Positions 24,329 to 33,437 are shown, counted from the stretch's first letter. The stretch: DNA of 64,000 nt from Ruminococcus flavefaciens ND2009 (GCF_000621785.1 NZ_KK211347.1:124001-188000); one strand, 5' to 3'. Notes: generated by a model from the letters alone, not told the origin. Translations and numbers: made by a program.

Positions 24329-25444
24329 TCAGAAGTACATATATAGCTGGCATTTTATCATGCCGTTGTAGAGCTTTCTGCGCTTGTGGGCTTCTGTGCC
24401 GAAGAACTTCTCGAACTCCTCGTGGGGAGAGATGATGTAGCTCTGTCTGCTGCCGCCCTTTCCGAGGACTCTGCCCATTTTGCGGTAGATGTCCTCAGCC
24501 TCTCTCAGCTCAAGGAGTCTCTCGCCGTAGGGAGGGTTGCAGATAACGATGGAATTTTCGGGCTGAACGAATTTTGTGATGTCAGCCTGTTCTATTTTCA
24601 GTCTGGACTTTATTCCTGCCTTGTGGGCGTTGTCCAGTGTCAGTGCAACTGCCGCGTCGTCGATGTCAGCGCCGATACCGTGGAACTCTGCGCTCCTGTC
24701 AACGCTGTCGATAGCGCGTTTGCGCTCCTCCTGCCAGATCCTTGAGTCAAAGCAGCTCCACTTTTCGGCAGCAAATCTTCTGTTGATACCGGGAGCTATC
24801 TTCAGTGCCTTCAGTGCAGCCTCGATAAGGAGGGTACCGCTTCCGCAGAATGGGTCGCAGACTATTGAGTCCGAGCGGACTCTTGCAAGGTCGATGATAC
24901 CTGCCGCAAGGGTCTCCTTTATGGGAGCAGCATTGGAGTTGCGCCTGTAGCCGCGCTTGTGGAGTCCCACGCCGCTGGTGTCAAGATATAGCGAAACAAC
25001 GTCCTTGAGAATGCTGAACTTTATCTGCACCGTGGGACCTGTCTCCTCGAACCAGCTTATCCCGTACTTGGCTTTGAGCCTTTCAACGGCTGCCTTTTTC
25101 ACTATGGACTGACAGTCGGGAACGCTGTGGAGGGCTGAATTCAGAGAATAGCCCTTTACGGGGAAGGCGTCCTCGGGACCGATGTAGCGCTCCAGCTCAA
25201 CAGCCTTCACACCCTGGAAAAGCTCCTCGAAGGTAGTTGCTTTGAACTCTATGAGCTCGATGAGGACTCTCTCTGCGGTAGAAAGGCAGAGATTAGCACG
25301 GGCGAGGATATTCTCGTCGCCCGTGAAGCTTATTTTTCCGTCGCTGACCTTCAGGTCAGTTCCGCCTATTTTTTGTATCTCGTATTTAAGTACGCTTTCC
25401 AGACCGAAATGGCATGGACAGCAAAGTCTGATCTTATCGTTCAA
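24329..25444 (-). CDS. THUMP-domain class I SAM-dependent RNA methyltransferase
   Basis: A 371-residue protein with an N-terminal ferredoxin-like/THUMP region (RNA binding) and a Rossmann methyltransferase domain from about residue 185. Motif I is CDPFCGSGTLLIEAA, and the catalytic motif IV NPPYGERL is typical of N2-guanine methyltransferases. It matches the YpsC/RlmL group that modifies 23S rRNA. It starts 14 bases downstream of the PBP1A gene. Confidence 0.88.
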   Translation of the reverse strand: MNDKIRLCCPCHFGLESVLKYEIQKIGGTDLKVSDGKISFTGDENILARANLCLSTAERVLIELIEFKATTFEELFQGVKAVELERYIGPEDAFPVKGYSLNSALHSVPDCQSIVKKAAVERLKAKYGISWFEETGPTVQIKFSILKDVVSLYLDTSGVGLHKRGYRRNSNAAPIKETLAAGIIDLARVRSDSIVCDPFCGSGTLLIEAALKALKIAPGINRRFAAEKWSCFDSRIWQEERKRAIDSVDRSAEFHGIGADIDDAAVALTLDNAHKAGIKSRLKIEQADITKFVQPENSIVICNPPYGERLLELREAEDIYRKMGRVLGKGGSRQSYIISPHEEFEKFFGTEAHKRRKLYNGMIKCQLYMYF

Positions 25445-25458
25445 ATTATCACCTGTTA

Positions 25459-28056
25459 TCAGTATTCGAGTACGCCTGCGCCGCCTCCGGCAGCACCGCC
25501 TGCGTCACCGCCGCCGACATCTCCGCCGCCGACGTATCCGCCGCCTGCGTCACCGCCGCCGCCGCTGACATCGCCGCCTCCGACGTATCCGCCGCCTGCG
25601 TCGCCGCCGCCGACATCTCCGCCTGTGGCACCGCCTGCGCCGCCGCTTACGTCACCGCCGCCTGTGGCAGCACCTGTGTCTGTACCTGTGCCAGTATCTG
25701 TACCTGTTGAGCTTCCGCCTGTGCCGGCAGGGGCAGTATAGCCGTGTGAACCGTCACAGTAAGGAGGCGAGTAGGTATCTGTTATCTCTGACTTCCAGTA
25801 GCCTGTGATGGTTCCGCCGCAGTACTGGGAAGCGATACGTCCCGTAATAGGGCACATGGGCATCTCGATGACAGACTTGACGGGCTCGAAGTCGCGTCCT
25901 GTCTCGGGGTACATGGTATTTGCGTATTCGCCGATGATGTTCTGCCATACGCTTGCCGATATACCTGAAGGAACGTAGAGGTTGTCATCGCTTATATCAT
26001 AGCCTATGGTGATACCGCTGGCAAAGTCGCGTGTAAGACCAACGAAGGCTTCGTCGTGCCAGTCCTGAGTGGTACCTGTCTTACCGCAAACTACCTTGTT
26101 GCCAAGTCTTGCGGCGGTACCTGTACCGTTTTCAACAACGTTCTTGAGGAGACGGTTCATTACCCATGCAGTTTCGTCGGAGACTGCCTGTCTGGGATTG
26201 CCGTTGTTCTGATAGATGACCTGCTGTGAGCTGTCCTCTATTCTTGTGATGAGGTGAGCTTCATTGTAGATACCGTTATTACCATAGGGAAGGTAAGCGT
26301 TTACAAGGTTCTCAACAGTGATACCGTAGTGGAGAGCTCCCAGGCTGAGAGGAGAGTAGTCCTTATCAGCTGCTGCAAGCTTTACTCCCAGCTTTTCCTT
26401 GGCAAACTTATATACCTCTTCTACCGAGTATCTGTCCACCAGCTGAGCCGAGCAGGTATTGTAGGACTGCTGGAGGGCGTAGTATGTCTTTATATTTCCG
26501 CCGCCGCCCACAGCACCGCCGTAGTTCTTAGGCCAGGGCTGACCGTCATCGCCTGTCTTGACAGCCAGGTCCTTGATGTCTGAGCCCCAGGTAAGGTCGC
26601 CTGATTCGATACCGTAGGCGTATCCAGAAATAGGCTTGATGGTAGAACCTACCTGACGGGGTTCCTTAACTGCGAAGTTTGTTACCAGTGAGTGGGTCTT
26701 TTCGCCGATGTTGCCGACTGCACAGAGCAGCTCGCCGTCATAGTTCAGAGCAACGAAGGCGACGTGGGGGAGATACTCCTCATTGACGCCGTCCTGGCCC
26801 CAGCTTCCGTTTGCAAGCTTGAGGTCAGCGTAGCGCCTAACGGTATATTCGGGGACTATATTGTTGATGTCCAGGAATTTCTGCTCAACATATTCCTGCA
26901 TATTCTCATCGTATGAGAGATAGATCTTATAGCCGCCGTTGTCGATCTTGGCTCTTGCCACATCGTCGTCGGTTATATTGAACTTCTCCTTGAATATCTC
27001 CTGAGCCTCAAAGTAGGCTGCGTCGAGTATCCAGCTGTAAGCCTTCTGCTTGTCTTCCATCTCCTGAGCCTCAGCCTCGGGGTGTTCCTTGAGGTATTCC
27101 TCTGAGTCTGTGAAGATGAGGGGAGTAACGATATACTCCTGGTATTCGTCATAGGTGATAGCTCCGTTTTCATAGAGCTTGTAGAGAACGTATTCCTGAC
27201 GGGGCTTGTTGTTGGCGCGTCCGTCGATGACCAGAGGCTTTGTCAGGTCGTCGTCCTGATGATAGTAGGCAAAGGGGCCGTAATCCTCAGGGCTCTTGGG
27301 GATAGCAGCCAGAACTGCCGCCTCGGGGATAGTCAGCTCCTCGGAGTTCTTTCCGAAGTAACGTATGGAAGCAAGCTGTATTCCGTTTGTGGCGCCGCCG
27401 AAGCTGATGTAGTTGAGGTACTCCTCAAGTATCTCGTCCTTTGAGTAGGACTTTTCCAGCTGCATGGCGGAGAATATCTCTCGTATCTTACGCTGAGGGG
27501 AGCGCTCGTTGTCTCCCGTCAGGTTCTTGATGAGCTGCTGTGTGATGGTCGAACCGCCCTGTTCCGTATCATAGAAGTGGAGGAACATATTCAGGAAGGC
27601 GGAGAATGTACGCTTGTAGTCTACACCGTCATGGACGTAGAAACGCTCGTCCTCGGTATAAACAAAGGCGTTGCGGACGTGCTGGGGTATCTTGTCGATA
27701 GAGACAGGAAGTCGCTGGAAGTTGTTCTTGTTCTCGTGAAGAACCTTGTACTCGTCCTCGCCTGCGGCGTTCTTTGTGGTACTGTAGAAGTAGGTATCGC
27801 TTCCCGATTCAAGCTGCTGAAGGGTGATACTGGTGGAATCGTCCATGAAGTTGAGGACGTAGACCGTCAGCGCGGTACTTACGATAGTGCCCGTGATGAT
27901 GATGACCAGCAGCAGCGAGAGCAGAGTGGTGGCGATCACCGTCATCAGCTTCTTGAAAATGATGAAGCCCTTGCTGTGCTTTTTCTTCTTTTTCTTATGC
28001 GCAGGATTGCTGCGCACCTCCTTTTCGTCGGAGGGAGTAAGTTCTTTATCCTTCAT
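25459..28056 (-). CDS. Class A penicillin-binding protein with glycine-rich tail
   Basis: An 865-residue bifunctional peptidoglycan synthase. A basic Lys-rich cytoplasmic start and one membrane helix are followed by the glycosyltransferase domain (EDERFYVHDGVD, GGSTITQQLIKNLTG). The transpeptidase domain has STIK (in RQVGSTIKPIS), SYN (in QQSYNTC) and CGKTGT. The last 90 or so residues are unusual: repeats of GGGDVGGGDAGGGYV-type units ending in GVLEY. Glycine/Thr-Asp runs of this kind may extend the protein outside the wall. A promoter lies at 28144-28172. Confidence 0.92.
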   Translation of the reverse strand: MKDKELTPSDEKEVRSNPAHKKKKKKHSKGFIIFKKLMTVIATTLLSLLLVIIITGTIVSTALTVYVLNFMDDSTSITLQQLESGSDTYFYSTTKNAAGEDEYKVLHENKNNFQRLPVSIDKIPQHVRNAFVYTEDERFYVHDGVDYKRTFSAFLNMFLHFYDTEQGGSTITQQLIKNLTGDNERSPQRKIREIFSAMQLEKSYSKDEILEEYLNYISFGGATNGIQLASIRYFGKNSEELTIPEAAVLAAIPKSPEDYGPFAYYHQDDDLTKPLVIDGRANNKPRQEYVLYKLYENGAITYDEYQEYIVTPLIFTDSEEYLKEHPEAEAQEMEDKQKAYSWILDAAYFEAQEIFKEKFNITDDDVARAKIDNGGYKIYLSYDENMQEYVEQKFLDINNIVPEYTVRRYADLKLANGSWGQDGVNEEYLPHVAFVALNYDGELLCAVGNIGEKTHSLVTNFAVKEPRQVGSTIKPISGYAYGIESGDLTWGSDIKDLAVKTGDDGQPWPKNYGGAVGGGGNIKTYYALQQSYNTCSAQLVDRYSVEEVYKFAKEKLGVKLAAADKDYSPLSLGALHYGITVENLVNAYLPYGNNGIYNEAHLITRIEDSSQQVIYQNNGNPRQAVSDETAWVMNRLLKNVVENGTGTAARLGNKVVCGKTGTTQDWHDEAFVGLTRDFASGITIGYDISDDNLYVPSGISASVWQNIIGEYANTMYPETGRDFEPVKSVIEMPMCPITGRIASQYCGGTITGYWKSEITDTYSPPYCDGSHGYTAPAGTGGSSTGTDTGTGTDTGAATGGGDVSGGAGGATGGDVGGGDAGGGYVGGGDVSGGGGDAGGGYVGGGDVGGGDAGGAAGGGAGVLEY

Positions 28057-28143
28057 TTTGTCAGAATGACCGCCATACAGCGGCGGCAGCTCCTTTCAAA
28101 GATTTATATATTATTTATCTGTGTATATAAATATACATTATAT

Positions 28144-28172
28144 ATTATAACACGTTTGAGGTAAAATGTTAA
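28144..28172 (-). promoter_or_regulatory. Promoter for the class A PBP gene
   Basis: On the minus strand TTAACA, 17 bases, TATAAT, about 88 bases before the start. Confidence 0.7.
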
Positions 28173-28258
28173 GACCTTTCCGAAAAAATCGGCAATTTGT
28201 ATAATATAGAAAAATCGGGGGATATTATTTACGGATATTTCGGCAAAGGAGTGGTATT

Positions 28259-28597
28259 ATGACGCGCAGGAGCGCAAAACAGATATATTTCACACTGGTG
28301 GCGGCGCTGACCGCCTCGGGCTTTATCACCGTGTGTACACTGGGGCAGGCTGTCCGCAGACACAAGACTGAGGTGAGACTGGCGGCGGCTGCCATAGAGG
28401 AGGGGGAGCCCCGTTTTCTCGTCCGTGAGAGCGGAGGCAGGATAGCCGTATTCAGAAACGGCGATGAAAAGCCCTATCTGCTGCTGGATATGCTTCCCTC
28501 ACTGCTTTCCGAGCAGGACAGGGAGCAGCTTGCCGAGGGGCTGTATTTTTCCTCGGAGCAGGAGCTGAGGCAGTTCATCGAGGACATCTCCTCATGA
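28259..28597 (+). CDS. BofC C-terminal domain-like membrane protein
   Basis: A 112-residue protein with one N-terminal membrane helix or signal anchor and a domain like the C-terminal part of BofC (FLVRESGGRIAVFRNGDEKP, then LPSLLSEQDREQL-x-EGL and an ELRQFIED ending). BofC is a forespore checkpoint protein in Bacillus, but this domain also occurs in short membrane proteins of clostridia with no known role. It ends with a 6-base overlap against the convergent flavin reductase gene. Confidence 0.65.
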   Translation: MTRRSAKQIYFTLVAALTASGFITVCTLGQAVRRHKTEVRLAAAAIEEGEPRFLVRESGGRIAVFRNGDEKPYLLLDMLPSLLSEQDREQLAEGLYFSSEQELRQFIEDISS

Positions 28598-29182
28598 GTT
28601 TTTCGGGGGCTTGCGATGCTTTTTCTTCTTGCGGACGGAGAAGCCGAAGTCGCCCAGCTTCCTGCCGACAGCGAAGTATTCACCGTGGGCGAATGCCATG
28701 AGTCCGCTCTGCTGGAGGTTCAGCTTTCCCTTGCTGTCGAGGTACTTCTCGTCGGCATCTATTCCCACTATCTCCGCAAGGAACATTGTGTGTGAGCCCA
28801 GAAGCTTTGATTCCGTTACCCTGCATTCAAGACTGACGGGACACTCCTCGATAAGGGGAGCCGCCACCTTCTGTGCAGGTACGGTGTGGAAGCCGCAGAC
28901 CTCTATCTTGTTTACGTCCCTGCCGCTTTTTACGCCGCAGAAGTCGGTCTCGCGGCACATAGCGGAGGTGGTCAGGTTTATGACGAATTCTCCCGACTCC
29001 TTTATGATGTCGTGGGAGTACCTCTCGGGGCGGACAGATATATACGTCATGGGCGGACGGGTACAGACGATACCTGTCCAGCCGATGGTGAGGACGTTTG
29101 GTGAGTCCATGGTGCCGCAGGTCACAAGAGCCGCAGGCACAGGGGCAAGAAGGGTGCTGCCCTTCCAGAATTGTTTAGCCAT
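28592..29182 (-). CDS. Flavin reductase-like domain protein
   Basis: A 196-residue FMN-binding split-barrel protein of the flavin reductase-like family (VPAALVTCGT, NVLTIGWTGIVCTRPP, SGEFVINLT, E-x-PVSLECRV). The C-terminus is a basic Lys/Arg tail. Likely role: flavin-dependent reduction with an unknown partner. It overlaps the upstream ferredoxin gene by eight bases, suggesting the two redox proteins work or are made together. Confidence 0.85.
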   Translation of the reverse strand: MAKQFWKGSTLLAPVPAALVTCGTMDSPNVLTIGWTGIVCTRPPMTYISVRPERYSHDIIKESGEFVINLTTSAMCRETDFCGVKSGRDVNKIEVCGFHTVPAQKVAAPLIEECPVSLECRVTESKLLGSHTMFLAEIVGIDADEKYLDSKGKLNLQQSGLMAFAHGEYFAVGRKLGDFGFSVRKKKKHRKPPKNS

Positions 29183-30014
29183 TTTTTCTCCTTCTGTAGT
29201 CGTGTTTGGGAGAGCTTCCGGAGTTTGCTCCCGAGGTGAAGCGTTTATCCTTCAGCACATCTCTGTGGTCGGCAAAGCTGTACTTGCCCTTGACCTTTGT
29301 TATCTCGCCGTATTCTATGGCGTCGGTGGGGCAGTTACCGATACAAGCCATGCAGTGGGTGCAGCTGTCGCCCCAGAGGGGCTTTTTGTCGGTTATGGAG
29401 ATATTGTTCAGGGGACAGACCTTCTCGCACTTGCCGCAGCCCACGCACTTCTCATTGGCGAAGAAGTCCTTGGCGGGCATCTTGTACTTAGCCCAGACGG
29501 GGTTGAAGGGCAGCGTGATTATCTTCTCAAAGAGGAACACGTATCTCGCCTTCAGCTTTCCGCCGTTTCTGATAGTTGAGGCAATATCGTCCAGCTTGCT
29601 GTATGAGTTGAGTATGCGCTCGCGTATCTCCTCGCCGCTCTGGACGGGATAGTGGCCGATATAGTAATTTCTCGGCATAACCAGCTCGGAATAGCCCATG
29701 AACTCCATCTTCTTCCTGCGGAAGAGCTTCTTTGCCAGGTATCCCGTGATACCGCTGTAGCCTGCGCTGTTGGAGATGAAGTAGACCCTGCGGCTTCCCG
29801 TGAGCTGTGCCTTTTTCAGGTACTTGCTGAGGAAGCGGGGCATCTCGCATATATACACGGGAGCACAGACGATAAAAGGCTTTTCGGAGCGTATTTCCGA
29901 GAAGTCGCCTTTTTTTATTCTGCTGAGCAGGTCGATGCACTCATCGTCCAGCTTCTTTGCCAGCTCAGTGGCTATGAAGCGGGTGTTGCCCGTGGCGGAA
30001 AAGTAAAGTATCAT
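29175..30014 (-). CDS. EFR1-type flavodoxin/ferredoxin protein
   Basis: A 279-residue electron-transfer protein. The N-terminal flavodoxin-like domain starts ILYFSATGNTRFIA. The C-terminal part has two [4Fe-4S] motifs, CVGCGKCEKVCP and CTHCMACIGNCP. This is the EFrO/EFR1 family common in anaerobes. The open frame extends 81 codons further upstream, but ATG 30014 has an AAGGGGG site and is where the flavodoxin fold begins; the promoter at 30076-30104 also excludes the longer start. Confidence 0.9.
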   Translation of the reverse strand: MILYFSATGNTRFIATELAKKLDDECIDLLSRIKKGDFSEIRSEKPFIVCAPVYICEMPRFLSKYLKKAQLTGSRRVYFISNSAGYSGITGYLAKKLFRRKKMEFMGYSELVMPRNYYIGHYPVQSGEEIRERILNSYSKLDDIASTIRNGGKLKARYVFLFEKIITLPFNPVWAKYKMPAKDFFANEKCVGCGKCEKVCPLNNISITDKKPLWGDSCTHCMACIGNCPTDAIEYGEITKVKGKYSFADHRDVLKDKRFTSGANSGSSPKHDYRRRKNG

Positions 30015-30075
30015 AAAATTCCCCCTTGATATGTAAAAGAAAGTCTTCCATATCCGTATGATGACATACACTATT

Positions 30076-30104
30076 ATTATACCATCAGACGGCTGATTTT
30101 TCAA
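30076..30104 (-). promoter_or_regulatory. Promoter for the EFR1-flavin reductase genes
   Basis: On the minus strand TTGAAA, 17 bases, TATAAT, about 60 bases before the EFR1 start. Confidence 0.75.
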
Positions 30105-30214
30105 TGGCTTTTGAAAATTTCCGCCGCCGACGGTCTCCGACATTTTTTGCAGCTCATTGGTGGTATCATAAGGCATGAGAAGGCTGCTATGTGCAGCAAA
30201 AAGGAGGAAAGGCC

Positions 30215-30520
30215 ATGAAAATAGACATAAAAACCGAGAACGGAGCGGCAATTGCAAGGCTCAGCGGTGAAATTGACCACCATAACGCCAAGGAGCTCCG
30301 CACGGAGCTGGACCGCTTTATAGTTACCGCTCAGCCCAGGGAGCTTGCCATTGATTTCGGCGGAATCACCTTCATGGACAGCTCTGGCATAGGGCTCATA
30401 ATGGGCAGGAGCAAGCTCATGAAGGAGTGCGGCGGCAGGCTGGAGGTACGCAATCCCCAGCCTTACATACGCCGTGTGCTCAAGCTTGCAGGCATAGAGC
30501 GTATCGTCAGAATAAGATAA
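30215..30520 (+). CDS. spoIIAA: Anti-sigma factor antagonist SpoIIAA (STAS domain)
   Basis: A 101-residue STAS-domain protein. When unphosphorylated it pulls the anti-sigma factor SpoIIAB off sigma F. The phosphorylatable serine lies in FMDSSGIGLIMGR. The start is ATG 30215 behind AAAGGAGG, eight codons after the longer frame. It is the first gene of spoIIAA-spoIIAB-sigF in the standard order, with no clear sigma-A promoter in the upstream 110 bases. Confidence 0.9.
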   Translation: MKIDIKTENGAAIARLSGEIDHHNAKELRTELDRFIVTAQPRELAIDFGGITFMDSSGIGLIMGRSKLMKECGGRLEVRNPQPYIRRVLKLAGIERIVRIR

Positions 30521-30533
30521 AAGGAGAAAGACT

Positions 30534-30971
30534 ATGGAAATACTCAACGAGATAAAATTCATCATGCCTTCCCTTTCGATAAACGAGGGAGCGGCGAGGG
30601 CGGTGGTGTCATCATTCCTGATACAGGCAGACCCCACCGTTGAGGAGCTGTCCGATATACGCACGGCGGTCTCGGAGGCAGTGACAAATGCGGTAGTCCA
30701 CGGCTACAGGCACAAAAAGGGAAATATCGAGCTTACCGTGCGGCTCCTGCCCGACAGGGTCATATACATAAAGGTCAGGGACAAGGGCTGCGGCATTGCC
30801 GACGTAGAGCAGGCTATGGAGCCTCTTTTCACCACCGCCCCCGAGGAGGAGAGGTCGGGACTGGGCTTTTCGGTCATGCAGTCCTTCATGGACAGGCTGA
30901 CCGTCAGGAGCGCTCCCGGCAAGGGCACCACCGTCACCATGAGAAAGAGGCTCTCTGCCCATGGAGACTGA
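30534..30971 (+). CDS. spoIIAB: Anti-sigma F factor SpoIIAB
   Basis: A 145-residue GHKL-fold serine kinase and anti-sigma factor. It binds sigma F and phosphorylates SpoIIAA. The ATP site is complete: N-box EAVTNAVVHGY, G1 box VRDKGCGIAD, and G2 box RSGLGFSVMQSFMD. The start follows AAAGGAG, and the end overlaps sigF by 11 bases. Confidence 0.93.
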   Translation: MEILNEIKFIMPSLSINEGAARAVVSSFLIQADPTVEELSDIRTAVSEAVTNAVVHGYRHKKGNIELTVRLLPDRVIYIKVRDKGCGIADVEQAMEPLFTTAPEEERSGLGFSVMQSFMDRLTVRSAPGKGTTVTMRKRLSAHGD

Positions 30972-31620
30972 GGTAAAGAAGCCTCTTGCCGAGGAAAATC
31001 TGGGACTTGTCCACCTCTGCGCAAACCGTTTCCGCGGGCGGGGCATCGAGTACGATGACCTGTACTCCGCAGGCTGTATAGGGCTGCTGAAGGCGGTGAA
31101 GGCATTTGACAGCGACAGGGGAGTGAAGTTCTCCACCTATGCGGTACCTGTCATACTTGGTGAGATAAAGCGGCTTTTCCGTGACGGCGGTGCGGTCCGC
31201 GTCAGCAGGAGCCTGAAGGAGCTTTCTCTGCGGCTGAGCCGTATCTGTGAGGACTTCCGCCAGCGGGAGATGAGAGAGCCCACCATCGCGGAGCTGTCAG
31301 AGCTGTCGGGGGAGACCGAGTCTGCCGTGGCAGAGGCTCTGTGCGTCAGTCAGCCCCCTGTGTCCCTCACCGCAGGAGACGATGACGAGGGGCAGACCGA
31401 TATACCCACGGAGTCTCCCGACGAGAGCATAACCGACCTGCTGGCGCTGAGGCAGATAATGGCGCGGCTCCCCGACGGCGACCGTGCTCTGCTGGAGCTT
31501 AGGTACTTCCGCGGTATGACTCAGACAAAGACCGCTAAGGCTCTGGGAATGACGCAGGTGCAGGTGTCAAGACGCGAAAAAAAGCTCCTCACTCAAATGA
31601 GGGAGGAGCTTCTAAGCTGA
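30961..31620 (+). CDS. sigF: RNA polymerase sigma factor SigF-like
   Basis: A 219-residue sigma-70 family protein of the SigF/SigB/SigG group. Region 2 has GIEYDDLYSAGCIGLLKAV and KFSTYAVPVILGEIKR; region 3 has RVSRSLKEL; region 4 ends in the helix-turn-helix TQTKTAKALGMTQVQVSRREK. In Bacillus and clostridia this is the first forespore sigma factor. Its position after spoIIAA-spoIIAB supports that identity. The 3' end of the gene carries, on the other strand, the terminator of the facing LRR-dockerin gene. Confidence 0.92.
   Translation: METEVKKPLAEENLGLVHLCANRFRGRGIEYDDLYSAGCIGLLKAVKAFDSDRGVKFSTYAVPVILGEIKRLFRDGGAVRVSRSLKELSLRLSRICEDFRQREMREPTIAELSELSGETESAVAEALCVSQPPVSLTAGDDDEGQTDIPTESPDESITDLLALRQIMARLPDGDRALLELRYFRGMTQTKTAKALGMTQVQVSRREKKLLTQMREELLS
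31577..31610 (-). terminator. Terminator for the LRR-dockerin gene, lying inside sigF
   Basis: Read on the minus strand, an 8-bp AGCTCCTC stem with an extra inner CTC/GAG step is followed by seven Ts. It lies wholly within the antisense of the sigF 3' end. Confidence 0.75.
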
Positions 31621-31624
31621 ATAT

Positions 31625-33250
31625 TTACTGTGCCATTGAGAATAATTCCTCAATGGTGACGTGCTCGCCTGATGTAGTTGATGTGTACGCATAGTAGGCG
31701 AGTATCTTTGAAGCATCAACGGCGTCAACGGTGCCGTTTTTGTCAATGTCGCCTGCACGTCTCTGGGCAAAGGTGAACATGGGGTCTTTACTTGTTGATG
31801 TGAGAGCGTATTCCGCAAGTGTACGGGAAGCATCAACTGCATCGACCCTTCCGTCATCGGATACATCGCCTGTGAGCTTAATTGGCTTGCCTGTGAGGAG
31901 AACGATGTTGAGCCCCCTGTCATCTGCCCATTTGAATGCAGTGGAATCCATATATGTCAGGATAGCGCCACTGTAGGTGTTCAGCGGGATCACGGGATCG
32001 AAGCTGTTGCAGACGGTGCATTCCGTATTCTTGTTAATTATATTTGCTTCGGCGTTGTAGATGGATACTTCTGCAAGAGCAGGGCACTCTGCGAATGCTC
32101 CCTCGCATATAGTGTTGACCCATTCGGGGCACTCGATATTCTTTATGTAGGCATTGCCTGTGAAGGCGTTGGGCTCAACTGCCTGTATGCCCTTGGGAAC
32201 GGAAAAGAAGGTGTCCTTCTTGCCTGAGGGATATGCCACAAGGTCTCCCATATCCGTACGGTAGATCACGCCGTCCACGATCTTGTATGTTTTATAGATA
32301 TTTGAGCTGTCCATGCCTGTGAACGCCTCAAGAGAGGTACAGCCTGCAAAGGCTCTGGGACCTATACGTCCCGGATTGCCTGTGAAGTTTACTGTTTTCA
32401 GGTTCGCGCAGTTTTCAAATGCGCTGTTCTTTACATCGCGGACATTCTTTCCGATAGTTACAGAGACTAAGTTATCGCTGTCCCTGAATCCGTTCTGTTC
32501 TATTTCGGTAACGGGAATATCATTTATGGAGTCAGCGATAGTGATGCTGAGATTTTTCTGTGTAGTTGACGGGCAGAGCGCTGTGTAATGATCGAAGAAA
32601 TAAGAGTAGATAACATTGTCCTTTTCTGTGTCCAGAGCGTCCAGCTGAGTCTTTCTGCCGTGGGCGATGAGCTCCATGTGATCGTATTTTTCCTTTTCCT
32701 GAACGTATTTCGTCTCGGAGACATTCTCACCGTTGATCGTGTAAACTATTTCCACGCCTTCCATGCCCTCATTGGCGGTATTGTCCATAAATGAGATCTC
32801 CTTGGTGAAAACGCCTTTTTCAAGCTTGAAATAGGTGATCTCATGAACTCCCATGTGCTGGTGGTTGTGTATCAGATATGAGGCATTGGGATCGGCGAAG
32901 GAGTTGCCGTAGGAGCCGAGTACGACCGGCTCTGAAAGCTTGTTGTTATAGAATGAATATACCGTGCAGGTGCCCATTTTGTAGCCGCTGTCCGAGATGA
33001 AAAGCTCGGGCACGTTATCGTGGTCAATGTCGTACAGCTCAAAGCGTGAGCCGGAAGTGATATCCTTGTCTGCAAAGTTGTACTCCTCCGATCCGTAGCA
33101 GTCTGAGAGAACCACATGGTATGCATCCTGCCAGGAATTGAAAAGGATTTTGTCATAGGTCTTGTCTTCAACTGCCTCCGCAGTTACGGGTAGAGCTGCT
33201 GTGAGCAGCGCTGCTGCTGAAAATGCAGCTGTGATCTTTCTGATCTTCAT
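31625..33250 (-). CDS. Secreted LRR protein with dockerin
   Basis: A 541-residue secreted protein. After the signal peptide (1-26) comes an unrecognised domain (about 30-210) with an ELYDIDHDNVPELFISD stretch like calcium-binding FG-GAP or EF-type loops. BspA-type leucine-rich repeats follow (about 235-440; VSVTIGKNVRDVKNSAFENC, split by family repeats), then a dockerin (about 462-530) with loops DVSDDGRVDAVD and DIDKNGTVDAVD. The dockerin type matches that of the scaffoldin at 21946 rather than those of the cellulases. There is no enzyme signature; binding or protein-interaction roles are possible. Promoter 33307-33335. Confidence 0.8.
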   Translation of the reverse strand: MKIRKITAAFSAAALLTAALPVTAEAVEDKTYDKILFNSWQDAYHVVLSDCYGSEEYNFADKDITSGSRFELYDIDHDNVPELFISDSGYKMGTCTVYSFYNNKLSEPVVLGSYGNSFADPNASYLIHNHQHMGVHEITYFKLEKGVFTKEISFMDNTANEGMEGVEIVYTINGENVSETKYVQEKEKYDHMELIAHGRKTQLDALDTEKDNVIYSYFFDHYTALCPSTTQKNLSITIADSINDIPVTEIEQNGFRDSDNLVSVTIGKNVRDVKNSAFENCANLKTVNFTGNPGRIGPRAFAGCTSLEAFTGMDSSNIYKTYKIVDGVIYRTDMGDLVAYPSGKKDTFFSVPKGIQAVEPNAFTGNAYIKNIECPEWVNTICEGAFAECPALAEVSIYNAEANIINKNTECTVCNSFDPVIPLNTYSGAILTYMDSTAFKWADDRGLNIVLLTGKPIKLTGDVSDDGRVDAVDASRTLAEYALTSTSKDPMFTFAQRRAGDIDKNGTVDAVDASKILAYYAYTSTTSGEHVTIEELFSMAQ

Positions 33251-33306
33251 GGAAAGTCCTCCTTAATAAATATTACTGCCCGAAGGCAGTCCCCTCAATA
33301 AAAATT

Positions 33307-33335
33307 ATTATACAGCATATCCTGAAAATAATCAA
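33307..33335 (-). promoter_or_regulatory. Promoter for the LRR-dockerin gene
   Basis: On the minus strand TTGATT, 17 bases, TATAAT, about 55 bases before the start. Confidence 0.75.
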
Positions 33336-33408
33336 TACTTTTCACTAAATATTTTTTATTCCACTGCCAAAAAAAGTCCCCATTTATTGCTGAAATCGAC
33401 AAACGCCG

Positions 33409-33437
33409 TTGACAAGGCATATAAAAAGATGTATAAT
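33409..33437 (+). promoter_or_regulatory. Promoter for the GH5 gene
   Basis: TTGACA at 33409-33414, 17 bases, TATAAT at 33432-33437: an exact consensus promoter. It also shows that in-frame starts before about 33445 cannot be used. Confidence 0.9.

Noticed and set aside
25373..25741. Pro/Ser-rich plus-strand frame
   Set aside because: It is the antisense of the glycine-rich PBP tail.
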